64,000 nt of DNA, from assembly GCF_016599855.1 (NCBI RefSeq), contig NZ_CP067041.1, positions 248,001 through 312,000 on the forward strand. Direction: 5' to 3'. A program made the translations under genes and the position numbers. Below are positions 9,729 to 20,970 of the stretch, piece after piece. Origin of the DNA: Bradyrhizobium diazoefficiens. GTDB lineage: Bacteria > Pseudomonadota > Alphaproteobacteria > Rhizobiales > Xanthobacteraceae. How positions within the stretch are numbered: position 1 is the first letter of the stretch; every line of letters begins with the position of its first letter. The notes under the pieces were generated by a model. The model made no database searches, was not told where the DNA came from, and saw only the letters and a program-made list of their open reading frames with translations.

Positions 9729-10702
9729 CAGAAGTAACCTTCCGCCTTTTTGCGCTCCATCGCTGCGGGGCTGTCCCGGTCGATCATGCGTCCCTGCCGT
9801 TCGGAGGTGCGTGACGCCATCATCTCCCGCACGATCTCCGGCAGGGTTGCCGCCGTCGACATCGTTGCACCGGTGAGGGGATAGCAGCCGAGAGTGCGAA
9901 ATCTGACGGAGCGCCAGCGCGGCGCTTCCTCCGGGCCCAGCGGCATCCGTTCGTCGTCCACCATGATCAGCGCGCCGTCGCGCTCGACCACCGGGCGCTT
10001 TGCTGCCAGATAGAGCGGAACGATCGGGATGTTCTCGAGCAGGATGTAGTCCCAGACGTCGAGTTCGGTCCAGTTCGACAACGGAAACACTCGCATGCTC
10101 TCGCCGGGCGCGAGCAGCGTGTTGTAGAGACTCCACAATTCCGGCCGCTGGTTCTTCGGATCCCAGCGATGCGCCGTGCTCCGATGCGAGAAGATGCGTT
10201 CCTTGGCGCGCGACTTCTCCTCGTCGCGCCGCGCCCCCCCGATCGCGGCATCGAAGCCATGCAGGTCCAGCGCCTGCCGCAAGGCTTGCGTCTTCATCAC
10301 GTCGGTGTAGCGGGCCGAGCCGTGGGCGAAGGGCGTGATGCCCTGGCTCAATCCGTCATGGTTGGTATGGACGATCAGATCGAGGCCGAGCTCGCGGGCG
10401 CGGCGGTCGCGAAACGCAATCATCTCGCGGAACTTCCAGGTCGTGTCGACATGCAGCAAGGGGAACGGCGGCCTGCCGGGATGAAACGCCTTCATCGCCA
10501 GATGCAGCAGCACCGAGGAATCCTTGCCGATCGAGTAGAGCATGACCGGCTTGCGGAACTCGGCGGCCGTCTCGCGCAGGATATGGATACTTTCTGCTTC
10601 GAGACGGCGAAGATGGCTGGTCACGCTGCGGCGCGCAGGGCCCTCATCCAGTACGTCGCGCGCCGACCGGGCCTCCACGACGTACTCGATTTGCCCGGTC
10701 AT
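9728..10702 (-). CDS. cysD: Sulfate adenylyltransferase subunit 2
   Basis: CysD is the PP-loop ATP pyrophosphatase subunit of ATP sulfurylase and works with CysN to make APS. The 324-residue product has the core [18 protein letters not shown], the block [31 protein letters not shown] and the typical tail REGRMIDRD-like [10 protein letters not shown] ... KKAEGYF. The ATG at 10702 overlaps the sulfotransferase stop in an ATGA arrangement; its own stop overlaps the cysNC start. The frame is open further upstream to 10774, but that part lies within the sulfotransferase gene and lacks homology. All three genes therefore form one coupled operon. Confidence 0.96.
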   Translation of the reverse strand: MTGQIEYVVEARSARDVLDEGPARRSVTSHLRRLEAESIHILRETAAEFRKPVMLYSIGKDSSVLLHLAMKAFHPGRPPFPLLHVDTTWKFREMIAFRDRRARELGLDLIVHTNHDGLSQGITPFAHGSARYTDVMKTQALRQALDLHGFDAAIGGARRDEEKSRAKERIFSHRSTAHRWDPKNQRPELWSLYNTLLAPGESMRVFPLSNWTELDVWDYILLENIPIVPLYLAAKRPVVERDGALIMVDDERMPLGPEEAPRWRSVRFRTLGCYPLTGATMSTAATLPEIVREMMASRTSERQGRMIDRDSPAAMERKKAEGYF

Positions 10703-11718
10703 GCAGCTGTGACCAGGCAATCGCCGAACAGGCGCTCCGCCGTCGCTGCACTCAGGCCGAGATCGCGAACGCAAGCGGTAACTGAAGCGCGATAAGCATC
10801 GTTGACGCCGCAGCGCTCCAGAATGTCGAGCTGGGTCTTGCTCAGGGACGTCGTTGAGCGACGCTGGTAGCGATAGGCGCTATCGGAGGTGTGGAGATTT
10901 GGCACCTTGTAAATCGTCGATTCACTCGGGAAGATGACGCGCGCGTTGTTCACCTGCGCTTGTCCTGGCTCCCGCCAGGATGTCACGGCAGTTTCGGTGA
11001 AGCTGTCCGAAAGGCCAAGACGGTCGAACAGGACACGAACCGACGATGTGGCCTCCTTGCTCACCTCATAGACGTAGTGGGTGACCGGAACGCCTTGCTG
11101 CTTGGCGTAGCTTGCCACCCGAACCGCGCTGAGCGCGGCGATGACATAATGCTGCAGCAACGTGCTTTCCGGCGCGCGAGAGATCAGCTTCTCGAGCCAT
11201 GACGCCAGCGCACTTGCCGGCTCACGATCGAGCATGATGAGATGCAGCCGGTCCTGCGGATAGCCTGCCTCGATCAACATGCGCAGCGGATTGAACAGGC
11301 TCTCGGCAACCACGTAGGGCCCGATCGTTTCCTTGCTGAAGATTCGCGGCTCGTCGGTCGCCGACGGCACGATCCAGGGCGTCAGCCGCTGGCCGACGAG
11401 CGCATCGCGCAGGATGGCCTTTAGCGGCTGATAATATGAGGGCATTCCGATCATGCCGAACAGATTGCTTAGGGCCGTCGAGCCGACCCGGGCCTTGCCG
11501 CATGCAAAATAAAGCATCGGGAAGTCCTCAACTGGGCGATGCCGGAAACTCTCGGCGAGGCACTCCGTCACTTCGCGCGTCAACGTCGTGAGCGTTACGG
11601 TTCTGGACTGGAATTCGCCAACTGGCGAAAGCAGCATGGTGTCGAGAGAGCTGTGCTGCTGCCGAACGAGATCGACGATTCGCTCGAGCGAATCGGTGGA
11701 AGCCGCGTCGATATTCAT
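10699..11718 (-). CDS. PAPS-dependent sulfotransferase-like protein
   Basis: The 339-residue protein has a sulfotransferase-type 5'-phosphosulfate loop, [17 protein letters not shown] (residues 71-87), and a plausible 3'-phosphate-binding stretch [16 protein letters not shown] (about 163-178) with Arg then Ser, as in the family. It is not an obvious NodH and has no signal peptide or membrane segment, so it should act in the cytoplasm. It is first in a coupled operon with cysD and cysNC, which together make PAPS; this is strong context support. The acceptor could be a surface glycan, lipid or small molecule; nothing in the sequence decides. The ATG at 11718 lacks a clear Shine-Dalgarno. Confidence 0.8.
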   Translation of the reverse strand: MNIDAASTDSLERIVDLVRQQHSSLDTMLLSPVGEFQSRTVTLTTLTREVTECLAESFRHRPVEDFPMLYFACGKARVGSTALSNLFGMIGMPSYYQPLKAILRDALVGQRLTPWIVPSATDEPRIFSKETIGPYVVAESLFNPLRMLIEAGYPQDRLHLIMLDREPASALASWLEKLISRAPESTLLQHYVIAALSAVRVASYAKQQGVPVTHYVYEVSKEATSSVRVLFDRLGLSDSFTETAVTSWREPGQAQVNNARVIFPSESTIYKVPNLHTSDSAYRYQRRSTTSLSKTQLDILERCGVNDAYRASVTACVRDLGLSAATAERLFGDCLVTAA

Positions 11719-11803
11719 GTCGGGCGCTCACTGGGGCAGGTTCCGCAAGCGAGGTTGCTTGCTGTATTAAGATCAACCTATAGTTGCTTCAGGCGCGAGA
11801 CAA

Positions 11804-11819
11804 TCCGTGGAATCACGGA
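11804..11819 (-). terminator. Possible weak terminator after the chemoreceptor gene
   Basis: TCCGTG-GAAT-CACGGA forms a 6-bp hairpin 46 nt beyond the chemoreceptor stop, followed leftwards by TTGTCT. There is no real T-tract, so the function is uncertain. Confidence 0.3.
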
Positions 11820-11864
11820 GGCCGCGTGAACGAGCACCGAAGATGTCCTCGCCTCGTTGCCGGC

Positions 11865-13583
11865 TCAGGCGGCGCGCACGGTGTTGAGGAACTTCTCGAC
11901 CTCCGCCTTCAACAGGCCGCTTTCGCTGGACAGCAAGCGCGCCGATGCCAGCACTTGTCCGGATGCCGCGCCGGTCGCACTGGCGCCCTGACTGACCTGG
12001 ACGATCTTGCCCGCGACCTCGACGGTTCCCTTGGCGGCTTCGTTGACATTGCGCGCAATCTCGGCCGTCGCCGCCCCCTGCTCTTCGATGGTTGCAGCGA
12101 TGGTCGTCGAGATGTCCGAGATCCTGGCGATGGTGGCGCTGATCTCCTTGATCGCGCCGACAGAGTCTTCCGTAGCGCTCTGCATGCCGGCGATCTGTGC
12201 GCCGATTTCGTCGGTCGCTTTCGCGGTCTGGGCCGCCAGCGCCTTGACTTCGCTCGCGACCACAGCAAACCCGCGGCCGGATTCGCCAGCGCGTGCCGCT
12301 TCAATGGTGGCGTTCAGCGCCAGCAGGTTGGTCTGTTCCGCGATCGCGGTGATCAATTTGACGACGTCGCCGATCCGGCCCGCGGCCTTGAGCAATTCGT
12401 GGATCCGGGCGTCCGTGCGCTCGGCCTGCCTCACCGCCTCGCCGGCGATGCGGCTGGAATCGTGCACCTGCCGACCGATCTCGACCACTGACGTACTCAT
12501 CTCCTCCGCGGCCGAAGCCACGGCGCCGACATTGGCGGATGCCTCCTCGGAGGCTGCGGCCACCATCCCGGAGAGCTGCTGCGTCTCCTCTGCCGTCCCC
12601 GACAGCGTGCCCGCAGCGGATTCGAGTTGCTGGGAGGCTGACGACACCGAGTTGATGATGCTGCCGACCGCGGCTTCGAACGAGCCGGCGAGCTTCATCA
12701 TCTCATCCTTGCGCCGGGCGGCGGCTGCGGCCTCCAGATCCTTCTGCTCGGCTTCCATCTGCTCTATACGGATCAGATTGTCCTTGAAAGTACGGGCCGC
12801 ACGGGCGTTGTCACCGATTTCGTCGCCACGGCTCGTGAAGGGAATCTCGATGGCCTTGTTGCCGTCGGCGAGTTGCAGGAGCACATCGCCGATACGCCGG
12901 ACCGGCCGCGCGATGTTCAACACCGCGAAGACCGCGGAACCGATCAGCGTCAACATGACGAACACGCCGACGATGAGCGCGAAGTTGGCGACGCGATCCA
13001 GTTCCGCCAGCAACTCGCCCTTGCGTCGCGCCGCGAATTCGTTGGCGACGCCCACGAGGTCGTCAATGCGCTTGCTGACTTCCCGGGCTGCCGGGCGCAT
13101 ATGCTCTGCGAGAATGCTCGCCTTCGCCGTTTCGGCTGCGGCCTTGGCGCCGCCGGCGGGAGCATCGATGACAGCCTTTTGCGCCGCCGCGAGCTCGACG
13201 GCACTGGTCAGATAGGTATCGACGAATGTCTTGGTCTCGCGGTAGGCATCCTGTGTGACCTTCCGGGTCGCCCGCTCCTTTGCGGCGTCGATTTCGCTAC
13301 CGGCTTGAGCCGCCTGGGTGCGCAGAATTTGGAGCAGCTTGTCGACTTCGCCGACGGAGGGCGCGGAACTCATCTCGAGCGCGGTGAGCTGCGCGCGCGC
13401 CATCGCGGTCTGGGCCGTCTGGGCATTGCCCTTATTGAGATAGTTGATGATGACCAGGCGATTGGATTCCGCGATCGACCAGTTGCCACGCGTCTGGTTG
13501 GCCAGGATGCCGCCGACCATGAGAACGCTGATGCCCGTGACGATACCGAGTTTTGTTCCAATGCGAAGACTGAATAATCCCAC
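11865..13583 (-). CDS. Methyl-accepting chemotaxis protein
   Basis: The 572-residue receptor has TM1 near residues 10-28, a periplasmic helical region of about 170 residues, TM2 at about 201-222, a HAMP domain (about 223-275) and a methyl-accepting signalling domain with the conserved hairpin tip [19 protein letters not shown] and [14 protein letters not shown]. The ligand region resembles a four-helix-bundle sensor; the ligand is unknown. I use the GTG at 13583 because a full AGGAGG lies 5 nt before it; the ATG eight codons upstream has no such site. No C-terminal CheB/CheR docking pentapeptide is apparent. No che genes are nearby. Confidence 0.93.
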   Translation of the reverse strand: MGLFSLRIGTKLGIVTGISVLMVGGILANQTRGNWSIAESNRLVIINYLNKGNAQTAQTAMARAQLTALEMSSAPSVGEVDKLLQILRTQAAQAGSEIDAAKERATRKVTQDAYRETKTFVDTYLTSAVELAAAQKAVIDAPAGGAKAAAETAKASILAEHMRPAAREVSKRIDDLVGVANEFAARRKGELLAELDRVANFALIVGVFVMLTLIGSAVFAVLNIARPVRRIGDVLLQLADGNKAIEIPFTSRGDEIGDNARAARTFKDNLIRIEQMEAEQKDLEAAAAARRKDEMMKLAGSFEAAVGSIINSVSSASQQLESAAGTLSGTAEETQQLSGMVAAASEEASANVGAVASAAEEMSTSVVEIGRQVHDSSRIAGEAVRQAERTDARIHELLKAAGRIGDVVKLITAIAEQTNLLALNATIEAARAGESGRGFAVVASEVKALAAQTAKATDEIGAQIAGMQSATEDSVGAIKEISATIARISDISTTIAATIEEQGAATAEIARNVNEAAKGTVEVAGKIVQVSQGASATGAASGQVLASARLLSSESGLLKAEVEKFLNTVRAA

Positions 13584-13786
13584 CGCTGCCTCCTCGTGCT
13601 GCTCCATCAGGTATTCGCAACCAATAATTGAGAATTAGGAAAGATTCGCGGGAGACCGTAGAAGTACCGGCTGGTGCATGGGTCCAATGGACATTTTCGG
13701 ATCGAGCGAACAGCGCAAACCGGCGGAGGATTGTGCGTGGAGTATCGCGCTTGCCGCGTTCCCCGACTCAGTCCTAGCGTGGGCTG

Positions 13787-14377
13787 ATGCGTTTCCAAGA
13801 TCGCCCCAACGCTTATCGGCCGCAGTTCGGCGGCTCACCATTCCGGCGTCGCTTCTCCGGGTTGCTGCCGTGGATGTTAGTCGTCGGTGTGGTGGTGGCG
13901 GTCGTGCTCACCTCCCGACACGGAGCGAACTGGCCCTTTCCGCATGGCGCCGACGGCCGGTCGCAGGACGCCGAGATCATCCTCCAGCAGGCCGGCAATC
14001 CGGATAGCCGCCAGCCGGTCGACGTCATTCGCACCATCGACGGCGACACCTTTCTCGCACGCATTCATCAGCAGGGCGGCCGCGACCTCGTTGCGCGGAT
14101 TCGCTTGCGCGGCATCGATGCACCCGAGATGAAGGCGTCCTGTCAGGACGAGCTGGACAAGGCGGAAGCTGCCACCGAGGCGCTGCGCAACCTGCTCGGC
14201 CAGGGCGGCGTCACAATCCACAATCTCGGCTCGGAAAAATACGGGCGCGTTCTCGCCGATGTCGCAACGAAACGGACCAGCAATGTTTCGGCGGCGATGC
14301 TCGCGGGCGGCTATGCGCGCAGCTACAATGGCGGCCATCGGGACGGCTGGTGCGCGCGGGGTTGGCGCTTCTGGTAA
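13787..14377 (+). CDS. Membrane-anchored thermonuclease (SNase-like) family protein
   Basis: The 196-residue protein has one N-terminal membrane segment (LLPWMLVVGVVVAVVLT, about 26-42) and a staphylococcal-nuclease-like domain. Visible are VIRTIDGDTFLARI, RIRLRGIDAPE (with the catalytic Arg and Glu equivalents) and EKYGRVLAD (second catalytic Arg equivalent). The family cuts DNA and RNA with calcium; the anchor would place the domain in the periplasm. Four Cys are present, two of them in the domain and near the end. It is divergent from the chemoreceptor and is followed by a good terminator. The start has no strong ribosome-binding site. Confidence 0.87.
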   Translation: MRFQDRPNAYRPQFGGSPFRRRFSGLLPWMLVVGVVVAVVLTSRHGANWPFPHGADGRSQDAEIILQQAGNPDSRQPVDVIRTIDGDTFLARIHQQGGRDLVARIRLRGIDAPEMKASCQDELDKAEAATEALRNLLGQGGVTIHNLGSEKYGRVLADVATKRTSNVSAAMLAGGYARSYNGGHRDGWCARGWRFW

Positions 14378-14380
14378 CAA

Positions 14381-14406
14381 AAAGCCGCGTCGAACGGCGC
14401 GGCTTT
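14381..14406. terminator. Bidirectional rho-independent terminator
   Basis: AAAGCCGCG / CGCGGCTTT forms a 9-bp stem with an 8-nt loop, flanked by A residues on the left and T-rich sequence on the right. It sits between the convergent nuclease and L,D-transpeptidase genes. Confidence 0.8.
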
Positions 14407-14431
14407 CATTGAGCTGTCCTGGCCGCTTCGA

Positions 14432-14947
14432 TCAGCGCGTCACGACGACCTTGGTTCCGACCGAGACGCGGCTGTAGAGATCGGTGATGTCGTCGTTGAG
14501 CATGCGGATGCAGCCGTAGGACACGAAGCCGCCGACCGAGCCCGGCACGTTGGTGCCGTGGATGGCATATTCGCCGCCGGCCAGCGTCATTGCCGCAACG
14601 CCCATCGGGTTGCGCGGCGAGCCGCCCGGAATGACGTCGGGGATGCTCGGCTTGTCGCGCTTCACTTCCGCAGGCGGCGACCAGGCCGGATTGCGATACT
14701 TGCCGTCGATACGGGTGGTGCCGGCCCACTGCTTGCCGTACTTGCCGACGCCGACCGGATAGCGCACGGCGTGGCCGTCATCGAGGATGAGATAAAGCCG
14801 CCGCTCGTTGGTTTTGACCACGATGGTGCCCGGTGAATAGTCGGCCAGGTGCGCACCCACCATTTCCGGCCGCGCCTCGGCCGCCGTCGGCATCAAGACC
14901 CCTGCCCCGATGGTGGCGGCCAGCGCCAATGCAATCTTCATCGACAT
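14432..14947 (-). CDS. L,D-transpeptidase (YkuD domain)
   Basis: This 171-residue exported protein has a signal peptide (KIALALAATIGAGVLMPTAAEA) followed directly by a YkuD domain. The active-site motif reads AIHGTN ... SVGGFVSYGCIRM, with the catalytic His, Ser-x-Gly-Cys and Arg all present. The family makes 3-3 peptidoglycan cross-links or attaches proteins to peptidoglycan; rhizobia carry many paralogues. The ATG at 14947 has GGAGGG 6 nt upstream; ATG at 14941 is an alternative. The next gene upstream on the strand is acs, with a palindromic repeat between them. Confidence 0.94.
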   Translation of the reverse strand: MSMKIALALAATIGAGVLMPTAAEARPEMVGAHLADYSPGTIVVKTNERRLYLILDDGHAVRYPVGVGKYGKQWAGTTRIDGKYRNPAWSPPAEVKRDKPSIPDVIPGGSPRNPMGVAAMTLAGGEYAIHGTNVPGSVGGFVSYGCIRMLNDDITDLYSRVSVGTKVVVTR

Positions 14948-15375
14948 CAACTTCCCTCCAGCCCGAACGGATCGTCAAAATTCACGTAAAACCGGCAATG
15001 GCCCGCCTGCCCGGACATTCTCAACCGCGCCTGTTAACCGGATGGTTTCCACGCGCGGCTGCCAGGGGCCAGCCAACAGGGGGAACAAAGGAAATGTTCG
15101 AAATAAAGTAAATGACCTGAAAACAACACTCGGCGGGAAAGATGCAGCCGCGCCGGTGTCCGTCCTGACAAGTGCGTGAGGGTGTGAACGGCGGCTCTTT
15201 TTGGGGAGCGGCAGTTGCGGGATGCGGTCTCGTGCCCCGGACGCGGCGCAGCGCGAAGCGGTGCGACGCAGAGCCGGGACCCAGATGGCTACACGTTCTG
15301 CGGTTGGATGGGCCCCGGCTCTGCAGCGCACCGCGAAGTGCGCGCTGCGCTGCGTCCGGGGCACGAGAGCGTGCT
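14948..15375. other. Intergenic region with no gene seen
   Basis: This 428-nt stretch between acs and the L,D-transpeptidase gene holds the long palindromic repeat D1 (15228-15368), described separately. In 14948-15227, apart from the transpeptidase ribosome-binding site, I see no gene or RNA structure. It must contain the transpeptidase promoter, but no clear -35/-10 pair stands out. Confidence 0.5.
15228..15368. repeat. Long palindromic repeat, copy D1
   Basis: The outer arms TCTCGTGCCCCGGACGC and GCGTCCGGGGCACGAGA are perfect reverse complements. Inside, GCAGAGCCGGG-CCCA faces TGGG-CCCCGGCTCTGC. The 141-bp unit is related to copy D2 at 46377-46515. It begins 8 nt beyond the acs stop side and may end acs transcription. 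Confidence 0.75.
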
Positions 15376-17322
<1,947 letters not shown>

Positions 17323-17721
17323 GTTTCCCTCCACATACGGCAAGGCGAACGCTGGCGACGCGCAAGCCGACTTGATCCTTGAACCGATTATGCGTCGGGC
17401 TAACCGCACCCGACAAGGAGCACAAGCTGGACCTTCGGTGAGCCGCCGGCCATGCGGAGATCAAGGCCGTCGGGTGCGACTGTCGCAAATCTGTAACAGG
17501 CCGGAGGGCGGCTTTCGGATCTTTACCCAAATCTCCGGAACAGGCCTGCGCAGGGCGCCCATGCGCCGGCAGCGGTATTCCGTAACCTCTTCCCGCTGAT
17601 TCAGGACTCGCAATGCGGTTCGGAACACCCTAAATGGCCAACCCGGGTCCAAAGAGACCGCAGGAACAAAAAACAGAACAGCGGCATTGAACGGTAATAG
17701 ACAGGGTCAAGGCTTAACACT
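17323..17721. other. Divergent promoter region, no gene seen
   Basis: This 399-nt stretch separates acs (leftward) from the topoisomerase IB gene (rightward). Only short open frames without family content occur on either strand. I see no riboswitch, repeat family or operator palindrome here; it presumably holds both promoters. Confidence 0.5.
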
Positions 17722-18891
17722 ATGATGGATCAGCAGAATCTCGGGACGATGCGGCCCGCTTCAGCCGATCCTGCCGCCATTGCGCTGGCCAAAGCCCTCG
17801 GACAATGGCCGAAACCGGCCGGTTCCGCCCGTCCCAGCTCAAAAAAGCTTTTCGACACGGCGTCCGCGGGGACGGTCGAGGCGCTCGCCAACGAGCTGGG
17901 CCTGCGGCTCGGCGACCAGAACGAGCTGACAATCCGCCGCGTCCGCCGCGGAAAGGGCTATTCCTTCGTCCGCCCCAACGGCGCGCATATCCGCGATGCC
18001 CGCACCATTCGCCGGCTGCACGCCATGGCGGTGCCCCCGGCCTATCGCGAGGTGCGCTACTCGGCCGACCCGAGCTCGCATCTCCAGGCGGTGGGCCGTG
18101 ATGCCGCGGGCCGGCTGCAATATCGCTATCACGCCGACTGGGAGAAGGTCCGCGAGCATCGCAAGGCGCATCGCCTGGAAAAGCTCGTCGGCGCGCTGCC
18201 AAAGATCCGGCGCAAGGTCTCGGCGTTTCTGTCGGGCGATGAGCCGACCCGTGAATTCGCGCTCTCGGCCGTGATCGAGCTGATCGCCCGCACCGCGATC
18301 CGTCCCGGCAATGAATCCTACGCCCGCCTCAACGGCACCCGCGGCGCAACCACGCTGCTCAAATCCAACGTCACGCTGGAAGACGACTGCTTCGTGCTGA
18401 CCTTCAAGGCAAAGGGTGGCAAGGCGGTGCGCAAGGAATGCGACGCCGCCAAGCTGGTGCGTGCCATCGGTATTTTGCAAAAACTTCCCGGCAAGCGCAT
18501 GTTCCAGTACCGCGATGCCTCCGGCATCGTGCGCGCGGTGAATACGACACAGGTGAACGCGTTCCTGCGCGAGATCGCCGGCATCAAGATTTCGCTGAAG
18601 GACTTTCGTACGCTGATGGCGTCCGCCGTCGTCGTGGAGTCGCTGTCGCGGATCACGCCGGCAACCAGCCAGCGCGGCCGCAAGAAGCAGGTGCTGGACG
18701 CGATCCGCGCCGCCGCCGACCAGCTTTCCAACACGCCGGCGATCTGCCGCAAGAGCTACGTCCACGACACCATTGTCACCGCCTTCGAGGACGGCATCCT
18801 CGAGCGCTTTGCGGCGACCATGAAGGGCCAGCGCTCGCAGGCGCGGCGCGAGCAGCTTCTGCAGCAGGTCGTGGCGACCGCGGCGGTGTAA
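17722..18891 (+). CDS. DNA topoisomerase IB
   Basis: The 389-residue protein is a bacterial/poxvirus-type topoisomerase IB, which relaxes supercoils through a 3'-phosphotyrosine intermediate. The N-terminal domain has RRVRRGKGYSFVRPNG and VPPAYREVRYS. The catalytic domain shows AIRPGNESYARLNGTRGATTL (catalytic Arg region), the beta-hairpin KAKGGK (Lys), KDFRTLMAS (second Arg region) and CRKSYVHDTIV, where Tyr is the nucleophile. All five catalytic positions appear present. The two ATGs at 17722 and 17725 are alternatives; neither has a clear ribosome-binding site. Confidence 0.93.
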   Translation: MMDQQNLGTMRPASADPAAIALAKALGQWPKPAGSARPSSKKLFDTASAGTVEALANELGLRLGDQNELTIRRVRRGKGYSFVRPNGAHIRDARTIRRLHAMAVPPAYREVRYSADPSSHLQAVGRDAAGRLQYRYHADWEKVREHRKAHRLEKLVGALPKIRRKVSAFLSGDEPTREFALSAVIELIARTAIRPGNESYARLNGTRGATTLLKSNVTLEDDCFVLTFKAKGGKAVRKECDAAKLVRAIGILQKLPGKRMFQYRDASGIVRAVNTTQVNAFLREIAGIKISLKDFRTLMASAVVVESLSRITPATSQRGRKKQVLDAIRAAADQLSNTPAICRKSYVHDTIVTAFEDGILERFAATMKGQRSQARREQLLQQVVATAAV

Positions 18892-18903
18892 CGCGGCGCA
18901 TCG

Positions 18904-19359
18904 CTACATCTTATCCGAAACACCCTTGTCGGGGCCGGGATCGCGGCCCGCGGCGGCGGTCGTGAGCCGTTCCAGATAGTGCGCCCACCCTTTCGCATGC
19001 GCGGCAACCTGTTCCTCGGTCGGCAGCCCGCTATGCGTCATGCGCAGCAACGTGCCGCCGTCGCGTTCGATCAGGTCGATCTCGATCAAGCTCGAGCCGG
19101 GCGGCACTTCCTGACCGCCCTCCCAGCCGAACGTGTAGGCCAGACGATGCACCGGCACGACCTCGCGGAAGGCGCCGCGGGCGACGCCGCCGCGAGGACC
19201 AATACCTTTGAGCAGATAGAGCCCGCCGGGATGCGGCTCGGTGGTCGCATCCGAGCCCATCCAGCTCAGGATCTTCTCGGGGTCGGTCAAATAGGCGAAG
19301 ACGGTGGCGCGCGGGGCCGGGATCTGGGTCTCGCGTCGCAATACGAACGGCTCGGTCAT
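18904..19359 (-). CDS. SRPBCC (AHSA1-like) family protein
   Basis: The 151-residue protein fits the START-like AHSA1 fold: it opens with LRRETQIPAPRATVFAYLTD and has a mid-block DPEKILSWMG and a final helix SGLPTEEQVAAHAKGWAHYLERL. These are hallmarks of the bacterial Aha1-C-terminal-like group, small hydrophobic-ligand-binding proteins often co-encoded with ArsR regulators. No ArsR gene is adjacent here. Ligand and role cannot be told. It is convergent with the topoisomerase gene, 12 nt apart, and divergent from the cyclase gene. Confidence 0.85.
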   Translation of the reverse strand: MTEPFVLRRETQIPAPRATVFAYLTDPEKILSWMGSDATTEPHPGGLYLLKGIGPRGGVARGAFREVVPVHRLAYTFGWEGGQEVPPGSSLIEIDLIERDGGTLLRMTHSGLPTEEQVAAHAKGWAHYLERLTTAAAGRDPGPDKGVSDKM

Positions 19360-19423
19360 CGGCGATCATCCCTGAGGCTAACTTGGCACATGGGGCGCCA
19401 AAGCACCCCGTCAAGGATTGCCC

Positions 19424-20551
19424 GTGACAAAGATGGCCCTCCTTCGCCATGATCGGATCATGCAATTCTCTCCGACCCTCGCCTGGCTTGTCGATGCCGC
19501 TTCCGGGTGTCCCGGCGCCGACCGCCTGCTCGCGGAACTCGGCGCGCATCTGCTCGCCGATGGCGTGCCGCTTGCGGCAGGCGCCCTGACGCTGGAAGTG
19601 CCGCACCCGCTGATCGCGAAGCGGACATGGCTGTGGCGCGCGGACAATGGCCGGGTGATCGAGGCGCTCGGCTTCGCGCCGGGCGGATTGGCGCCTGATC
19701 CGCCCAACGATGCCGGCCGCCGCTGGCTGCGCGACATCGCGGGCGGCGAGGTCCATGAAGATGTTGTCGGGCGCGATGGGCCGCTGCTCGGCTGGATCGG
19801 GCCCCGTCCATTCACATCCGGCGAAATCGACCAGCTGTGTCAAGCCGCGCGCTTTGCCGCGACGCCGCTCGCCGTACTCGCTGCACGCGCCACATTGCGG
19901 GCGACGCTGGAGGCCTATCTCGGCAAGCGCAGCGCCGAGCGGGTGCTGGCGGCGCCGCTGCGTCGCGACCTCGGCGAGACCATCCAGGCTGCGCTGCTCT
20001 ATGCCGATTTGCGCGGCTTCACCCCCTTGTCGGAAACCAGTCCGCCGGCCGCTGTCATCAACGCGCTCGATGCCTGGTTCGACCGCATCGCCGGTGCCGT
20101 TCACGCCTTCGGCGGCGAGGTGTTGAAATTCATCGGCGATGGCGTGCTCGCGATCTTTCCCGTGGTCGAGGCATCGCCGCGCCGGGCGTGCGAGGCCGCT
20201 TTGCGTGCGGCAGCCGCGGCTGAGGCCGGAATGGCCTATCTCAATGCGGAGCGCAGCGTGCAGGGATTGCCGCCGCTCGCATTCGGTGCCGCGCTTCATC
20301 TCGGCGAGATGCTCTGGGGCAATATCGGCGCCGCCAATCGACTGGACTTCACGGCGATTGGTCCCGCCGTCAATCTCGCCAGCCGGCTCGAGGGCTTGTG
20401 CAAGCTGCTCGGCAGGACCGTACTGGTGTCAGGCGCGCTCGCCGCCGAGACGGACATGCCTCTGATCGCCCTCGGACTGCACAAGCTGCGCGGCATTGCC
20501 TCGCCGTGTGAGGTGCTGGCGCTGCCGGAGGCGCAAGCGCGAACATTGTAG
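19424..20551 (+). CDS. Class III adenylate/guanylate cyclase
   Basis: The C-terminal half (about residues 185-365 of 375) is a class III nucleotidyl cyclase domain: LLYADLRGFTPLSE supplies one metal-binding Asp (195), EVLKFIGDGVLAIFP the second (Asp239), and GPAVNLASRLEG the transition-state region. The N-terminal 165 residues have no transmembrane segment and no domain I recognise; they may be a soluble sensor. cAMP is the likeliest product in rhizobia, but substrate residues were not resolved. I chose the GTG at 19424 because AAGGA lies 6 nt upstream; TTG 19418 and ATG 19433 are alternatives. Confidence 0.9.
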   Translation: MTKMALLRHDRIMQFSPTLAWLVDAASGCPGADRLLAELGAHLLADGVPLAAGALTLEVPHPLIAKRTWLWRADNGRVIEALGFAPGGLAPDPPNDAGRRWLRDIAGGEVHEDVVGRDGPLLGWIGPRPFTSGEIDQLCQAARFAATPLAVLAARATLRATLEAYLGKRSAERVLAAPLRRDLGETIQAALLYADLRGFTPLSETSPPAAVINALDAWFDRIAGAVHAFGGEVLKFIGDGVLAIFPVVEASPRRACEAALRAAAAAEAGMAYLNAERSVQGLPPLAFGAALHLGEMLWGNIGAANRLDFTAIGPAVNLASRLEGLCKLLGRTVLVSGALAAETDMPLIALGLHKLRGIASPCEVLALPEAQARTL

Positions 20552-20554
20552 CGA

Positions 20555-20968
20555 TTACAGGCCACCCATCTTGCAGACGAGCTTCCACTCCTCCGCCGTC
20601 ACCGGCTGCACCGACAGGCGCGAATATTTCACCAGCGCCATGTCCGCGAGCTTCTTGTCGGCTTTGATCGCGGCCATCGTCACTGGTGTCTTCAGCGGCT
20701 TGTCGGCCTTGATGTCGACGCAGACGAACTTTTCCGTCTTGTCGGTCGGGTCGGGATAGGCCTCCTTGATGACTTCCGCGATGCCGACGATCTCCTTGCC
20801 CTCGTTGGAATGGTAGAAGAACGCCTTGTCGCCCTTCTTCATGGCCAAGAGATTCTGGCGCGCGGTGAAGTTGCGCACGCCGGTCCAGGCTTCGCCCTTG
20901 GCGCCCTTCGCGACCTGCTGGTCCCAGGACCACACCGATGGTTCGGATTTCACCAGCCAGTACGCCAT
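20555..20968 (-). CDS. EVE domain-containing protein
   Basis: The 137-residue protein is a stand-alone EVE domain: YWLVKSEPSVWSWDQ, WTGVRNFTARQNL, KGDKAFFYHSN and the Trp near the end are classic. EVE belongs to the PUA/YTH-like fold and is thought to read modified bases in nucleic acid. It is translated in an operon with gpsA and tsaD: the gpsA stop lies 2 nt before its ATG and its AGAGGA site is inside the last gpsA codons. Being downstream of the t6A enzyme gene suggests a link to modified RNA, but this is inference. Confidence 0.9.
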   Translation of the reverse strand: MAYWLVKSEPSVWSWDQQVAKGAKGEAWTGVRNFTARQNLLAMKKGDKAFFYHSNEGKEIVGIAEVIKEAYPDPTDKTEKFVCVDIKADKPLKTPVTMAAIKADKKLADMALVKYSRLSVQPVTAEEWKLVCKMGGL

Positions 20969-20970
20969 GT

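Noticed and set aside
7833..11718. A nodulation (nodPQH) locus
   Set aside because: The domain logic matches, but no nodABC or nod-box-like sequence is nearby and the sulfotransferase is not clearly NodH.
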